A DNA stretch of 64,000 nt, taken from positions 9,211,057 to 9,275,056 of the forward strand of contig LR990043.1 in the NCBI GenBank assembly GCA_905147135.1, read 5' to 3'. The translations under genes were made by a program, and so were the position numbers. A model generated the notes under the pieces. It was not told where the DNA came from and searched no databases. It was given only the letters and a program-made list of their open reading frames with translations. The stretch comes from Blastobasis lacticolella. Its lineage: Eukaryota > Arthropoda > Insecta > Lepidoptera > Blastobasidae. The stretch's first letter is position 1, and each line of letters opens with the position of its first letter. Below are positions 9,201 to 24,200 of the stretch, piece after piece.

Positions 9201-12200
9201 GCAGGTACAGTCGAGTTCATTAATATGTGAGCATTGCCAAGGCTTCAAATATAAATGTACATGAAAGGGTACTTATATATCTGAGCAGATGTACATATGT
9301 TTGATTGACGAATCTGCTCAGATATATAAGTATACTTTCATGTACATTTATATTTGAAGCCTTGGTAATGCTCACATATTAATGAACTCGACTGTACCAA
9401 CTGAATGCGGAAAGCACAAGACCGGTCACTTGTACCTTTGATGCTTTTGGGGGATCCGAAAGGTCCCACTTTTGGGTTTTTCGTAAATATCTCGAAAACA
9501 GCGCGTCCTACGGGGATATGGTCCATAACTAAATTACCATTTGCCACAATAATCATTTCTGTTGCAATTAATTCCACCTCAAGCCTACACTTCGAATAGG
9601 TTTCTCCTTCGCATCGTGAAGAATGAATTCACAAAGATAGATACTTTCGGTTTTATTAAAACAATTACATGGGATATTACAAGACAACTTGAAAGTTGTG
9701 ACGAATCACTCCGTAGCTTAAGACGCCAAATTCTCAACAGCGCTACATTATTTGTCCATCACCATCAAAGGGTAACGGCCTGGCTCCGCGGACCGTGGCC
9801 ACAACGTGGCTTTACGTGAAATTGCTTATTAGATACGGATGTTTTTGCCCTTTTTCGTCTACTTCTAATCACCAGTTTTAAGAAATAACATCGGTGTAAG
9901 ACGTAAGAAATTCGTGCTTTTTGTTCGTCGACCTCAATTTTTTTACCATTTCTAAGGACTGTCTGCATTGTGTTCTAAAAGTTGCTTGTTACTTGCATAC
10001 TCACTCTACTCATCATTACCTACATGAGTAGAGGCCGACCAAGTTAACATGGTTTTGCCATCGTTATTAAAAATCATGTTCCGTCATAAGTACCTACTGA
10101 GGTCCAGTTATCGTTTCCAACTATTTCCACCTTAGGAAAGCATGTAAATTAAATGTTGTTCAGGTACTGGAACAGTTACATGCTCATAATATTGTTTGGG
10201 TATTCTTTGTCGTCGTAGTGATTGTGGTGTCCCGTTGATGTCTCTTGCATGAAAGTATGTTCGTCTACGCCGTAGACGGAGATTCGACAACATCCTCCAT
10301 ACCAATACGCACATTATGTTTTCCAAGCAAGCATAAGCCTGTTTTCTATTTAAGTCGTGGTCGGTCTGCACGTCGTCTTTTGAGTAGAGGGATATTTTGA
10401 TATTCTTTGACAGCATGCTCCATAGACGTACACACGGTACACATATTCAAATTTCCAAGCAAATGTAAGCGTGTTTTCTATTTAGTTGCTTATTGGCATC
10501 TTCATGTTGTCTTTTTAAATTCGCAACTGCATTTCCTGTCGCGCTAGGCGGCGCGACGCATGCGGCGCCCGATGGCACGCGACGCCGCGCGGTCATCGCT
10601 CTTCGCCGACGGGCTTCGATGCGCGCGCGCAGAGCTATAGCGTACGCTAGCTATCTTAAATTGCAAAGAGATAGGTATGAATTGTTCACGGAAATATTGG
10701 CTGGTACGTCGTCTATCTGCGATTGTGAAATTTGGCGTCCGACGTCCACTTTTCACCTGCCATTTCGCCTTGAATTTTGGTGCACATCGGTAAGATTTTG
10801 AAAATGTATCGGAGAGAATTTCAGCGAATACTATAAATTGTTAATTAATTTATGAAAATAGACATGCGCTTCGATTTAACTAAAGAAAATAGACATATGT
10901 TGGCATCATATTATTTGTACGGTCTACGGACAAGGTATATTTATAGACGAGCTATGCAAACTAATACACACTTTCACACAACAAAGAATAGCGGACACTG
11001 TCGTAACTACAAGACTTGCAGAACGTAGAAATTCTACCTATATAAGTATATGCAAGGATACGAACCTACACCTTTTTATTAAGCAAGCATCTGATGCCTA
11101 TGATTTCCTGTTCGAAGGCCAGGTATATTCTACGTTAGATAAAAAAAACCTATGCAAACAATGCTTGGGGCCCGAGCAAGACGAGAGAGATAGAGAAGCA
11201 AACAGTTGCAAAAAATAAGTTCACCGCTCGCGGGACCGGTTTTGACAATGACGACTTCTATACCACGTGTTTGATTCAAATTCACCGGTCCTATAAAAAT
11301 ATCCGTACTGAATCCTTATAGTAAATTCTTCTACCTGGTAGTGAATGCACCGGCAACGATCGATCATGCGTTCAGAACGTTATTTGCTAACCGTAGTGTG
11401 AATTGGAACCACGTGGAACTTGAAATGGGACGGCGATAACCTCGTCATTCGCTGTTTTCTGATCGATTGATAGGCTGATTTGGGACAACGTTAGTGTTGT
11501 GAGTTAACGTAGCCACGGTTATTATATGTGGTACTAGCTTTTACTCGCGACTTCGTTCGCGAAAAAAGTAGCCTACTACTATACCTACCTATATATCTAC
11601 TTGTATATGTCTTTCCCCAGGTTACTCCTTACTTTTATCCAAATTTGTTCGGCGTAAAAACGTAACAGATAGAGTTATTTCGCATTTATACTTAATATTA
11701 GTTTGGATGGGTAGTAAATATGTTAATAAAGGGAAATTGTATTCTTAAGATTTCTGGCTTAAATATGCAACAACCGATGAAAATGACTTTATAAATGCTA
11801 ATGCTAATATAATCCGGTCTCTAATTATTATAGGTAATTATATACCTACTATAATATTAGATTACAGAATTAAAGTTTAAATAAACACATAGATACTATG
11901 TATCTGCATAGCCTCGTATCTGAAATCCGATCCAATGTGACTTTTTACGCCTTTGTCGTAAACAAAGGAAGTCGAGGGAGCACTGAATCACGCATCCCGT
12001 TTAGCGCTTGATTACAAATTTATTTTTACATCACATACATTGGATACAAGTTGCGAGTAAAGAGTACAAGTTCGTCGCGAAACTTGCATTGTACAAGAAT
12101 TGGGTCAATAAAACTGTTAGTGAGAAGATAACTCGTGGAGCATCATTACTATGCCAATATACAGTCGGGTGCGTTACGTGGAGTAGCCGTGACATCGATC

Positions 12201-15200
12201 GTCCACCCACGCGCCTTCCGCCATCGTCTGCTGATACGCTAGCCCTTTGTGCTTTGTATGTTAGGCGGAACTAGGAATTGCACACTCAGTAACGTTACAA
12301 TAATGAAATTGACTCTATCTAGAGTTATCACATAACTGCATTAATTATGAAGTACGTGAAACATGATATGAAACGTCGCTTTGTTGACTAGGTAGTGACA
12401 CGTAAAAGAATTACCTTAGTTATTTGAGTAAAAATATAGTTTTGCAAAACCCAAATAATAAATATTATCTTAACCGGATAGATCGGTAATAAAAAAACTT
12501 AAAGTCTAAACTCTATAATAGATAATTAAGGTTATCAGTAACCTTAATTATTATCTATAATAGAGTTTGGACTTTAGTATTTTAATTAAATCGCTCATCG
12601 TTTAATTTGCCTCAATAATTAAACGTATTATTAAGTGTACGTACGTATATTTAAGTAGGTACTTACGTAGGCAAGATTTTTAATATGTCACTGGCTGTGT
12701 TGGCGTTTTACTGAAATTAAAATAAGATGGTTTGTGTGGGAAGGTCTTCACCGGATGCCAATAATCGTCGCGCGTGTACAGCAGGGTGTGGGTGTTCGGA
12801 ATACACCACCTTTGACCTTTCATCACTAGGTGTACATAGGAGTTATACTTTTCCTCAATATAGGCGCAGTATCCTTCTCGCTCGTAATAAACATTACAGT
12901 GGCTGTTGTTAGATGATAAAATGCATGTCTCTCTGTAAACACTATCCTTAAACAGCCTATTTATAAGTAGCTACTTGCTTATTAAGACCTATAGATGTAA
13001 CAGTAGTCGTTACGTTGCTTATTGTCCTTGTATGTACTCATAGTATGTGTGCGACAAAGGTTGTTTACTTAACTTCTTATAAAAAGGAGAACAAGTTCCT
13101 CTTTTATTTCCCTAGCTACAAAACGACGACAGAGAACTAACTGGCAGCATCGTTTTCTTTTGTCTAATTTGAACACCTGCGATCTCTAAGCCGCTTGCCA
13201 AGTGATTATGACCCAATTTCGGGAGTATCTATTCATTCTGATAATTGGATTTGGTTACGACTTGATATGTGGATAGCGTAATACGTATTACTTACCAACG
13301 TAAACAATAGCTTGGTATATGTATATTATGTTTGTGCATTATTGAACTCCATCCGAAATATTACAACTTTACCATTTCACGCGCGGTTATTTGAAACGTA
13401 AAACAATAGCCAGTTATGCGTATATTACATATCGGTACGTCTTGTTACGACCTATCGCACATTACCCGAACTAGTTCAGTGTACCTTAACAGCTGGTTTC
13501 ATGTTTTACATTAACCCGTTTTGCGTGAATCGCACGCATGCTTCCTCGGCGGCCGACGGTCGGGTATACTCGTATCTAGTGTGTATACGCAAACTATTTA
13601 TAGAAATTAGGTGCCGTTCTCAAGGGCAACGATGGCGTATACTCGCGACCCCGGTTTGACAAGTGCATAAGGTACGGGTGTGGATCGGGACATTACCTAT
13701 GTGGTGGTTTGTTAATTTATCCCTAATAAATATTATCCGTACGGACAGTGAACGGTTCGCTGCCTTCTAAAATAATAGTCACCGCACTTGAGTCTAAACT
13801 GAATCTGCTTGTCCGCGCTAATTATAGAGATAATAGTGCAAATTTTGATTCGACATCAACTTATGGATGGGGAGCTTTGCGATCCTCAAGGCATCACTAA
13901 TCCTATGGAACGCATATACCTTTTTTAACCCTGACGAATAAAGAGGGGCTTTGTGTATCTGTCTGTGGCATCGTAGCTCCCGAACGGACGAACCGATTTT
14001 GATACGGTTTTGTCTATTTAAAAGATGGTTTAATCGAGATGGTTCTCAGCTTTGTTTCATTAAAATCGGTTCTATAGTTTAGAAAATATTTGAGTTTACG
14101 TAAACTCAGTCGGGGGTTGTCCGACTTTTCTGTCTGTATTATAGGTTATAATATATTAGGTACCTACCACAAAGAGCGCATGGCATGAAACAAAGTCCAT
14201 TATACCACGGAGCGCGTGGTGTGTGGTGAGTGGTGAGTCAGGGTGCTTTGCACTTGCCGCGCCATTTTGCACATTAACGGACAGTTTTTATTTAAATATA
14301 TTACTTACAGACATGTCCTAATAAGACACGCGAACTTTTTACCTGAATAAATTAGAGGACCAATAGTAGAGTTTATTGTTTTTAACCGGTGAGTGTACGG
14401 TCAGAAGCAATTGCAGATACCTAGGTTATACTAAAATAGGGCTTTAGTACTGTATTAGGTAAAATTATTTTCTTTGTTTATTTTATTTTTTATTAATGTC
14501 TTGTTGTGAGTTTGATTTGACAAAGAAAATTATGGTGACAAAATATTAACTAGAGTATAAATACCTAGTAATAATAACTTTTATATAGATTTATAGATTA
14601 TATAGATTATTTTATAGATTTTTGACGACCTGAGTGGTTCAATGGTCAACATCCACACTGCCATCCGGTCTGCCACGCAAGAGGTCCCGGGTTCGATTCC
14701 CGGCCGGGCAGAAATTGAAATTATGAATTTTAATTTCTGTTACGGGTCTGGGGTGTTCTATGTATAATAAGTATTTATTTCAAAAGTATTTAAGTAGTAT
14801 ATCAGTTATCTAGCACCCATAGTACAAGCTTTGCTTAGTTTGGGGCTAGATGGCGCTGTGTGAATTTATCCACGAATATTTATATTTATATTATACATAT
14901 TTATATTGAATTTAAATTCATAATACAAAAAGGTTTCGTGTGTATGTACCTACTCGTAATAACAAACAACTTTTACTATGGCACCAACTGTGAAATAGCG
15001 AATAAATCAGCGATTTCATACAGTTATTCAGAATTAGTTTTTTTGTAAGTATGTAAAAAAATATCACAAGTCACTGTGGTCGATTTTATAAGAATGTTCC
15101 AACGAATGTTGCTACGTTTATTGTATGTTTTTACATACGTGCTATAGGTAGTAAAGCAATTAACTTTAGTAGGTAACACTAACACATTCTTTTTTCATAT

Positions 15201-18200
15201 AATTTACTGGTAAAACGCAGAAAATTACCGGCCACTCGGATAATAACGCCCAGTGTACGGAAAAGTAAAATGACAAATAAAAGGTATGAGTAAACAAAAT
15301 TTCTTTGAAATTATTATTGTTAGGACCCCGGAGATGTTGTAACAGTTGTTTAAAAGCTTGAAAAAGCTCTTGTTTTTAATAAATAGTATTACGTGTAACT
15401 GTTATGTTTTAATGGATATGTACTTTTGTAATGTAGGTATATTTTATGCGCAGGGCGCTATTCTTTAAACAGGTGATATTAAACATAGTTACTATTTTTA
15501 ATAACGCCCAAAGCAAGGGCTTTTAAAAGGTACAATCAGAATGGATATAATAAAGGTTAACTACGTCACGCAAGTAGCATTTTCCGTTCTCAAATGTATG
15601 TTTTATCTTTTATCGAGGAATATTTATGAGGAAAAGCTGCATTTGAAGTTAGGTGGGCGTCATTCACCCATTGTACCTTCTATACCTCCTACCAACTATT
15701 GCTAATATCTGTAGGCACGTATAAACAGTAGCATAATGCATGCATATATGCATTACCTAATAAATTATCCTTCTTTTGTCTTCTTTTCTAGGAAAATATT
15801 GCATTTATTCAAGGGACCGTATTTAAAATGAATTGGATCCCCCACGATTTGACCGAGTGTCGAGAATTAAATTTGATTTCTTTTGAATGCATAATCGAAT
15901 CGATCGAGTATTGTTTTGGTGGGTAGGTACGGTACGTACCAACGATGATGCGCCGCATTCATTGTTCGTACGATATTGCGTGGCGGTGCGATACTGGAAG
16001 CTATTTTTAATGTGAACTTTAGATACTCGTAATTTGCGATGCGGCTACTCCCGGCTCCCGACTCGTCAATGTTAAATTGCTATGTTATCGTTCATGGTTA
16101 TTCTATAATCTAAATCTAAAAATTATTTAAAAAAATATAAGTTGCATGGTCTTATTAAATAGGTAAAATTTTTGTCCTCGCCAAAATTTGCCATTAGCGG
16201 CATACAAATGTAGTCTCGGTATTAATACTTAAATTACTAGATTTTAAGTTGCTACAAAAGTCAATAGTACATGCAATAAATTACCAATTAATTATTAAAT
16301 TAGCTTTAATGGTTAATAGGTATAGGATAAAATGACAATCTCGGCCACACGTCAGAAACTCATTTACACTATAAAACAATATAAAAACAACGGTCAGTTA
16401 GCCAAGAGTGTAACTCTCGCTTGAACATCGGTCCATTTAGGGCATGTAACCTATCCAGTAGCTAATTAAAACTACTTCATGGACTGGTTCAGCCTTAGCA
16501 ACCTTCCTCGTGAATCGAAATTGAAATCCATTCAAAACAAGCAAACAAACGTAAACAGTGGACCTACTGGTATGTAGATTGTAGGACATCCTACTAATTG
16601 TACTTTTTTTCTTTTTAGTAGTATCTACTATTATTTATTCTGTGTCAATATAGCCAAGATTCGCTGGTCCCTGGTAGAGATGCGGACGGCACAGGACTGG
16701 CCTTTATCTTTGGAGTGGGCCTATACCCAGCAAGCAGCGGGCCTCTTTCGGATAATAAGAATGTACTTAGGTACTACTTCTTGAACTATCTAGCTGATTG
16801 AACTAGCTAGGTAGATCCATTAATTGTTTCGTTTGATACTTTTAAATAAAATATTTATTAAATAGGAGATTGTCTAGTCTTATTTGTCATTCAGTTCGTT
16901 CAACTTTTTAGTTTATATTTATAACTTTTCGTTGTTAAAATTGAATGCAGTGATTATTATTTTAATTTTCAAAACAATCCTATGGCTGTTATGGCTATCC
17001 GTGTGCCGTGTGGTGTCTGACAGAGTAGAATTGCACCAATCCCCCCGACTAAGGGTAACATAAAAGGCGGCTAAAGTACAACTCCACCATTCCCCTTGAC
17101 TAAGGGTAACATAGACGGTGGCTAGAGTAGAATTGCACCGACCCCCTCGACAACGGGTAACATAGAAGGCGCTAGAGCGGGATTGCTCAAACTTCCTCGT
17201 TTACGGGTGACATAGAAGGTAGCTATAGTAGAATTGCACTAACCCTATCGACTACGGGTAACATAGAAGGCGGCTAGAGTCTAACCAGAACTCTAGATAG
17301 ACTCTAGTCGGAAAATGGGCAGCAACGTTTCTGTTGTGTTTTAAACACTTCACGTCGAAGGGTTGACGTCAGGCAGGCGGCCGGTCATAAAACATGAAAG
17401 CAAAACTTTTTACAACATGGCTCCGAGAACGTGGCGGGGGTCACAGATCGCTATTGCCGTGCTGAAACGCATGGTTCATAGAATAACTATCTTATTGAAA
17501 AAATATCAACACTAGGTTATTGTTTATAATCTTATGACACGGCTAAGCGGAATGTGTGAATGTTGTCGTTAATTTATTGTGCGATGATAACGTTCTTAAC
17601 TACCAGACATAATAATTTATTAAGATTTATATTTGTGCGATTAAATAACAATAATAATCAACAAAAATAATAATCATCTTGGCGTTAATGTCCCGGTTAT
17701 GCTCTCGCGCATGAGGGCCCGGTGTCTACCTTGCCCATGATCCAGGATTTGGCAGATCAGGTAATCACGGTGGAGCGATTACCATCTGACCTCCGTGACC
17801 CTGTTCACAGGGGAACTTGGCCACATTGGATCATGGTTACATATTCAGTACTGAAAGTGCAGGTTTCATCACCTGGATGAGACTCACCGTAAGAGCATCC
17901 ATAATGTATATGTATAACTCAGAAAAGAGTCCTTTATACGGGGATGGGATTCGAACCCGATACCTCTCGCTTACGAATCGGATACCGTAACCACTCGGTC
18001 ACCGACCCTCCTATTAACTAATAATAGATATAATTATCCTCAACAATTTCTCACAATAAGTTTTCAGGTGAATCTCAGTGGCATATTATGTTGTTATGTA
18101 TTTACTGAGTTTTTATATTTGTACAATGATAACGTTCTTAAATTAATTGACGTCTGTGAAGTTAGCATTGTCAACTTAGCGGAATCAAATTTGGAAATGA

Positions 18201-21200
18201 CGTAAATTTGATGCTTTTTTGTTGCTAATTTGTTACGGCAAAATTGATTTTGTTGCTATTGCCAATTTTGAGATCATTAATATAAATTTGATTAGCACGT
18301 TAGTGTTTCGCCCAGTCACATAGATATTTGTACCTATTATCCTACTACTCGTAATATGATACCTACATGCGTTAAAAGCAGACAATAATATATTGCTATA
18401 TTTTTAGTCTGTGGTTATCATTGAGTACCTATAATTGGCTTGACTGTGTCTACTCATAGTATTTAATTTGTGTTATCAGCTATTGGTACTCCAACAATTA
18501 ATTAGATATTAACTATCTACAATACATAAAAATTCGGAGATCCATTATTGTTAATTAAATACAATAAAACTGTAAGATCTTTATTCTCATAAATGCAATA
18601 AATATATTGACTATTGTATCTGCTGCTACCTACTGGCGTACCTACCTACGCCAGGCGTGTGACTGGGCCTAATATGCGTTACAGGAAGCCCTGTGCGGTA
18701 GACGCTAAAAGCGCACGTAGAAACGTTAAAGATGAATCTATATTTACTACTGTAAACTGTATGACGAGCAATGTCAAGGCTGCGTCATTTAATTATGGGA
18801 TTAGGCCGCCATGCTGCGTCAGGGCTCGCGTGACGCCTGCACTGCGGGGCTTCGCCCTCCGCTAAGCCGTCGACGGCCTGCATGCGCAGACAACTGCGGA
18901 TAGCAGCCACCGCGAGTGCCGCAACCTACATTCCAACAAACATTTGGCATGCAATCTACCTCACGCTGAAACTTTCTTCACTATTTCAAATAAGATGGTT
19001 TTCGGAGGAATTTGTCTTAATTACGTTGATAGATACTGTAATTACCTGATCGGCTAAATCCTGGATCATGGTCAAGGCGGACCAGGGGCCCTCGTGCACG
19101 AGAGCTCAACCGGGATATTAATGCCAATATGTTTTTTTATGCTAGTAGGGGAACGCTGAGGACCCGCAGACTGGTTTAAACAGTTTAGGGCCCCGTGATG
19201 GTACTTTTATTATGTACAAAACGGTAAAATTACGCTTCTGGTTAAAATCCTTTCTTGAATCCGGAGGTTTTAGACCCGCTGAATACGAACCTCAACACCA
19301 TTTCCAATCAAAACGGTCTGAAACTGTTTTAAAACTGCATGCAAACTTCGTGCTTTCGATCATAACAGCATTATTACTATGTAATTATACCGTTTTTTAT
19401 CGAAACCGTTTCAGTTTGTTACTGCTGCTGTAAAATTTAATTTCATGTAATTATGCCGTTTTGTGCGCCAGCTCCTCAGATACATAATATGATACTACAG
19501 CTAATGGCAGCCCAGGCAAATTAAACTTAACGCTTCAAAATATTAGGACATATCAAAATAGCCAGTCTATGCGGTAGTTTTCGTAGTAACAGAAACAACA
19601 CCTCTGAAAGCCTGAAGAAAATTACTTACAAAATAGTTTATTGTTGAAAGTTTTTAACTAAATCACAATAAATTGGTCCTAATTTAATATTCACAGGAAT
19701 AAGACAGGAAGGCGTTCAAAAATATTATTGACATTAGTAAACGGTCACACATAGTGGTAAAAAAACTCTGTTAAATGTTTCACTTCCGTCATGAATTGAT
19801 TTTATTTTATTTATTTATATTCTGAATTTGGTGACAACTTGACAAGACATTGAAGTAATCTCTGATATGTTGTTCTATGATAGATAACAAGTAAGTAGGC
19901 AGGTAAAAGTACCTGACCATGCTTTCACCTGAGTACCCTGTGGTGTCTCAGAACCCGATCATTCCGGTCCCGGAAGAAAATTCCTAATTAAAACTTTTTG
20001 CGTGCGCTTACGTACATCTATCTGAGGTAGGAAATAAAAGAAAATAAGTTCTAAGGTGCATAACGAGAACAACTGTGACAGCTTTAGAATAGAACAGCGT
20101 GCGTAACGAGTACAACTGTGACAGCCTTGGAATATAGTAGAATAGTAATTTATGGCATGAGAGTACCTACTATGGATAAGATTTAACAGGCTTGCATGCG
20201 CTGGTTTGGTCACGTGCTGCTTAGGCCACAGCACAGGGATACGTGGGAGATAAATGCCTAATCTTGGCTTGAGATAAAGAAGTCCAAAAAATTTATAGGT
20301 AGATAAACATATAATATAGTCGAACGCGAGACCCAACCCGTGACAAAACCCATATACACTAACATAACCGCGAGGTGCTCGAGACGAAAAGCAGGAGAAA
20401 AACTAGGAAACGCGGGCCCCGGCAGGAAAATTGAAAGCTCTAAGAGATATTTTAGTTCAAATTGTTTATTTAACATTTAAATCAATATTGATTTTTTTTC
20501 AACGTGACCTTAATAAAAGGTTAAGTAATTCGAAATGAAACGTCATCTGGTGTTTCACTAGTTAATATTAAATGACCGAGTATTGATGGAGCGTATTATA
20601 ATTTTCCGTGTGACCATGCCATGTGCCGATAGCAATAAATGGCTACCTACTTCTTGGGTACCTGTAATAAGCGACTTCAGTACTTTCAAGCGTTCGCGTG
20701 TGATTTGAGGAAAATACGAGACGAGTTGTTGTGCTTGTGTAAGTAAGTAGGTAAAGGTAGGTACATTAAGTATAAAAATATCACGGTGTACTAACAACTT
20801 TTCACACTGAACTACATAACAACAAAAACAAACAGAACAAAACGATACAAAGGGGTGAAAACGTTTTTACGGGGTCGGTGAAAAGGTTTGTACGGGGTCG
20901 GCCACACGTGAGTGATATTGCAAACGTTCATAGGCATCGGGCATGCCGCAAGCTTGTTTGCCACCTTAGTGATATGTTGATGTGGAATGAACTCCTAGCC
21001 ACAGTATTTTCTTTGGACTAAGACATGGAATCGTTTAAGTGGTAAGTATATAAGATGTCTCTTTAGAGGCGGGCAACGCATTCGTAGCGCCTCTTGTGTT
21101 TGTGATGCCCATAGGCGGCGATGACCACTTTCCATCAGGGCCGCTTGCCTGTAAGTCTGCCGTATAACTTAAAAAGAAGGTTACTAAATTAAATTTTACC

Positions 21201-24200
21201 CCAAAGACACAAGATCCGTTTCAGAATAGTCACAAAACTTACATGATAAAATTCGTCTGAAGGAGGTTTGTCAGGACCGTGCTATTCGAAAAAGGCGGAA
21301 TGTACTAAAAAAATCCTACTAAAAAAAATTTACGGTGAGGGTCAGATCTATGTTAATAATCTTTCGACTCTATCTTTTACGCTGACTGTACCTACCTACA
21401 AGAGCTGGAAGGAAAATTGCTGTTTATAATTTTTTCTACTAGTACTTATCCAGCTCGGTCAAGGTCTCTCTCTGATCGATACGTTTAAGCAAAATACTTT
21501 CATAGAAAACACGAGTGATTTAACGATTTAGGTCCACTAGGCAAAACCAAGTGCAAAATCGCAGTATTTTTAAAGACCGATTTAGGGCTATTCTTGCGCT
21601 GCGACATCCCGAATTCGACATTATCTCTGTGCTAAAAAGAAAATTATTCCGCAGACCCCTCATTAACCGTAGGCACGTACTTTGGTATTAAAATGCAACA
21701 GGCCGACGCGATGGCCATGTGGTGTCCGGCAGAGTAGAATGGCACCAGCTCCTTTATACTCGCGTGTGTCGTATAAGGCAACTAATGTTTCCGAGACAAA
21801 ATATGTAGTAGTCTCCGTAGGCTGGAAAATGGGCAGCAGCGTTTTTCATTCTTATATTTATAACACCGCGATCTCCAACCCACCTGCCAAGCGTGGAGAT
21901 TATAGCAACAACATCCCATTTGAAGGGAGAGGCCATAAGTCCTGCAGTGGGCTGTTATGGGCTGTTGTAGGTAGTAGAAACCTATTTGTCGACACGCGTG
22001 GGACGCATGGGCTTTTCTGAAATACAGTGCTGTGACAGGCATGAGCCCTCACAGCATTATGCTGAGACTGGTCCATTTCGGTTTCCGATACATCACTAGC
22101 TGGTCTTGTGTAATATTTAATAATTATAATTTACTGTACTCACCATAGATTAAGGATGTAATGGGGATCAGAATAAATTACTGTCTATGTCTTTGATTCG
22201 TATTGTAGTTGAAAACCCCGCACAAGTCTCACGGCCTTCCCACTCCGCAGGTTCCTCTGGCGGTACACGAAGGGCATAATCCGCTCGAAGCGATGGGGCC
22301 GGCAGAACGCGACCGTGGCGGAGCTGTTCACGCGGCGCGCGGCCAAGTACCCCGACGCGCCCTGCTTCATCGTGGTCGGTGACCACACCTGGACCTTCAA
22401 GGAGGTGAGCTGGAGGAAGTAGCAGGGATGATCTCAGTGGTTCAGTTGGTTAACGTGGTCTGATAGCAGGACAGGAAATTATGAATTTTAATTTCTGTGA
22501 CGGTCTAGGTGTTATATGTTTAACAAGTATGTATTTAAAAATGTATACGTAGTTTATCAGTTATCTAGCACCCATAACACAAGCTTGATTAACTGGTCTT
22601 TTGTTCAGGTATGTATACCTACCTATGAGTAGCTTAACCCTTTTTACTAAGTTAATTCTAAATCATAGAGGAGTAGGTATCTGCTATAAAAATGCCTGTG
22701 CTGCATGTGTAGTAGGTATGGTGCTGATTCTACATATTCCCTAGCTAGGGGCGTCAATTTATTGCTGATCAAATAACCCCCGCACGCATCATATTGTTAT
22801 GTTGTTCTTATACCTAAATATAAGCATCATACACATTCGTGCTTAGAAATAACTAAAATAATTAAATCACAAGTCATTCTGTAAAGTCTAACTGGTCAGA
22901 ACATCTAGGTATGTACCTTTTTTATGGTCTGAGGTAATAGGTACACACAATAAACATGAAACTGGTTTATTATATTTTCTATTATACCTATCTACCGTAT
23001 AATAATACCCAAACTATTAAAGTAAAGTAAAGTAAATATTTATTGTTAAAAACTGGTTAACAAATACATGCCATAGCAGTTTACCCATTTCGGGTGTACA
23101 ATATTCAAATTATTATTACAAAACACAAAAGAACTATATGACGAAATAAACTTATTATTAACCGTATTTACTTTTGTAATATCGTATCTATTTATTTGTC
23201 TTTACTTACCTAGTTTAGTTACGGCTCATATCGGTTCATGCTAGATACGGTAAGCCGAGGACATGGCGGGGACTAGTCCATTGTGGATGAATTGACACAT
23301 ATTGGGGGAGGCCTATGTTCAGCAGTGGATCAGTATAGGCTGATGATGATGACCTAGTGTAGACTAAACAGTGGTTCGCAGCCTCTATATAAATAGCCTA
23401 CTTCTAGGGAAATTTGCGCTACAATGTAATCAACGGCAGGGTCTTATTAACGTCACCTTTATTTAATCCCATGCCTGTCTGTCTCTATCATTGTACTAAT
23501 CGTAATCCCATGATTGTTCTAATATTTGTTATGTGCTCAGCTATACCGGCTGTTCGATTTCTCTTCTACAATTCTGTGAAGGTTGCCTGGAAGAGATCGC
23601 TTGCAGCGATAATGCCGCCTTTGCTCAACTGTCTCATTGATTATAACTGTATAATGTTTTGTATGAGCAATAAAGTGTTTATCTATCTATCTATCTGTAA
23701 TAACCGTACTAAACCGCCACCGCCCGCCCACCAGATGGCAGCCAAGTCGAACCAGGCGGCGCGCGTGATGCAGGAACACCTGGATCTCCAGCGAGGCGAC
23801 GTGGTCTGCGTGTTCATGCCGAACTGCGCCGAGTTCGTGTACACGTGGCTGGGCATGGCCAAGGTGGGCGCGGTGTCCGCGCTGATCAACAGCAACCTGA
23901 GGAACAAGCCGCTGCTGCATTGCATCATGGTGGCCAAGGCGAAGGCGATCGTGTTCTCTGAGCAACTCGCTGGCGGTGAGTCGGTGTTGTGTACATTTGG
24001 AGTCTTGATACAGCCGAAGAAGAGGCGCAATACGTACCTGTATTAATCTTTTTTACGAGTACCTACCTATTCTCTTGTATCTACTAAAGGTTGTGTTAGC
24101 TTTATTTGAAGGTCATAAATTATAACTTACGGATGTCGAACCGGATGACTAATTCTTGAGAGGCTAACCAGCTAGGATCTCCGTAGCCCAGAAAATGGGT

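Larger units (their letters stand above)
6288..22250 (+). other. FATP intron 1, about 16 kb, repeat-rich
   Basis: No further coding exon was recognised. It holds MITEs (8764-8973, 9208-9394, 12501-12575), RTE relics, SINEs (14624-14880, 17674-18008), a 51-bp minisatellite (17022-17275) and LINE tails near 20185-21175 and 21708-21970. Long stretches such as 6300-8700 and 12600-14600 are AT-rich and show nothing I can support. Two GC-rich patches (10540-10650 and 18640-18920) are unexplained. First introns often carry regulatory DNA, but none is demonstrable here. Confidence 0.7.

Noticed and set aside
14624..14715. tRNA gene
   Set aside because: tRNA-like head of SINE A; it contains an insertion and continues into the SINE body.
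17022..17275. CRISPR-like array
   Set aside because: Units are contiguous diverged 51-bp tandem repeats without spacers, in insect nuclear DNA.
23414..24046. 210-codon open frame
   Set aside because: It reads through a LINE tail and the intron before FATP exon 3 and past its donor; only 23735-23975 is the true exon.
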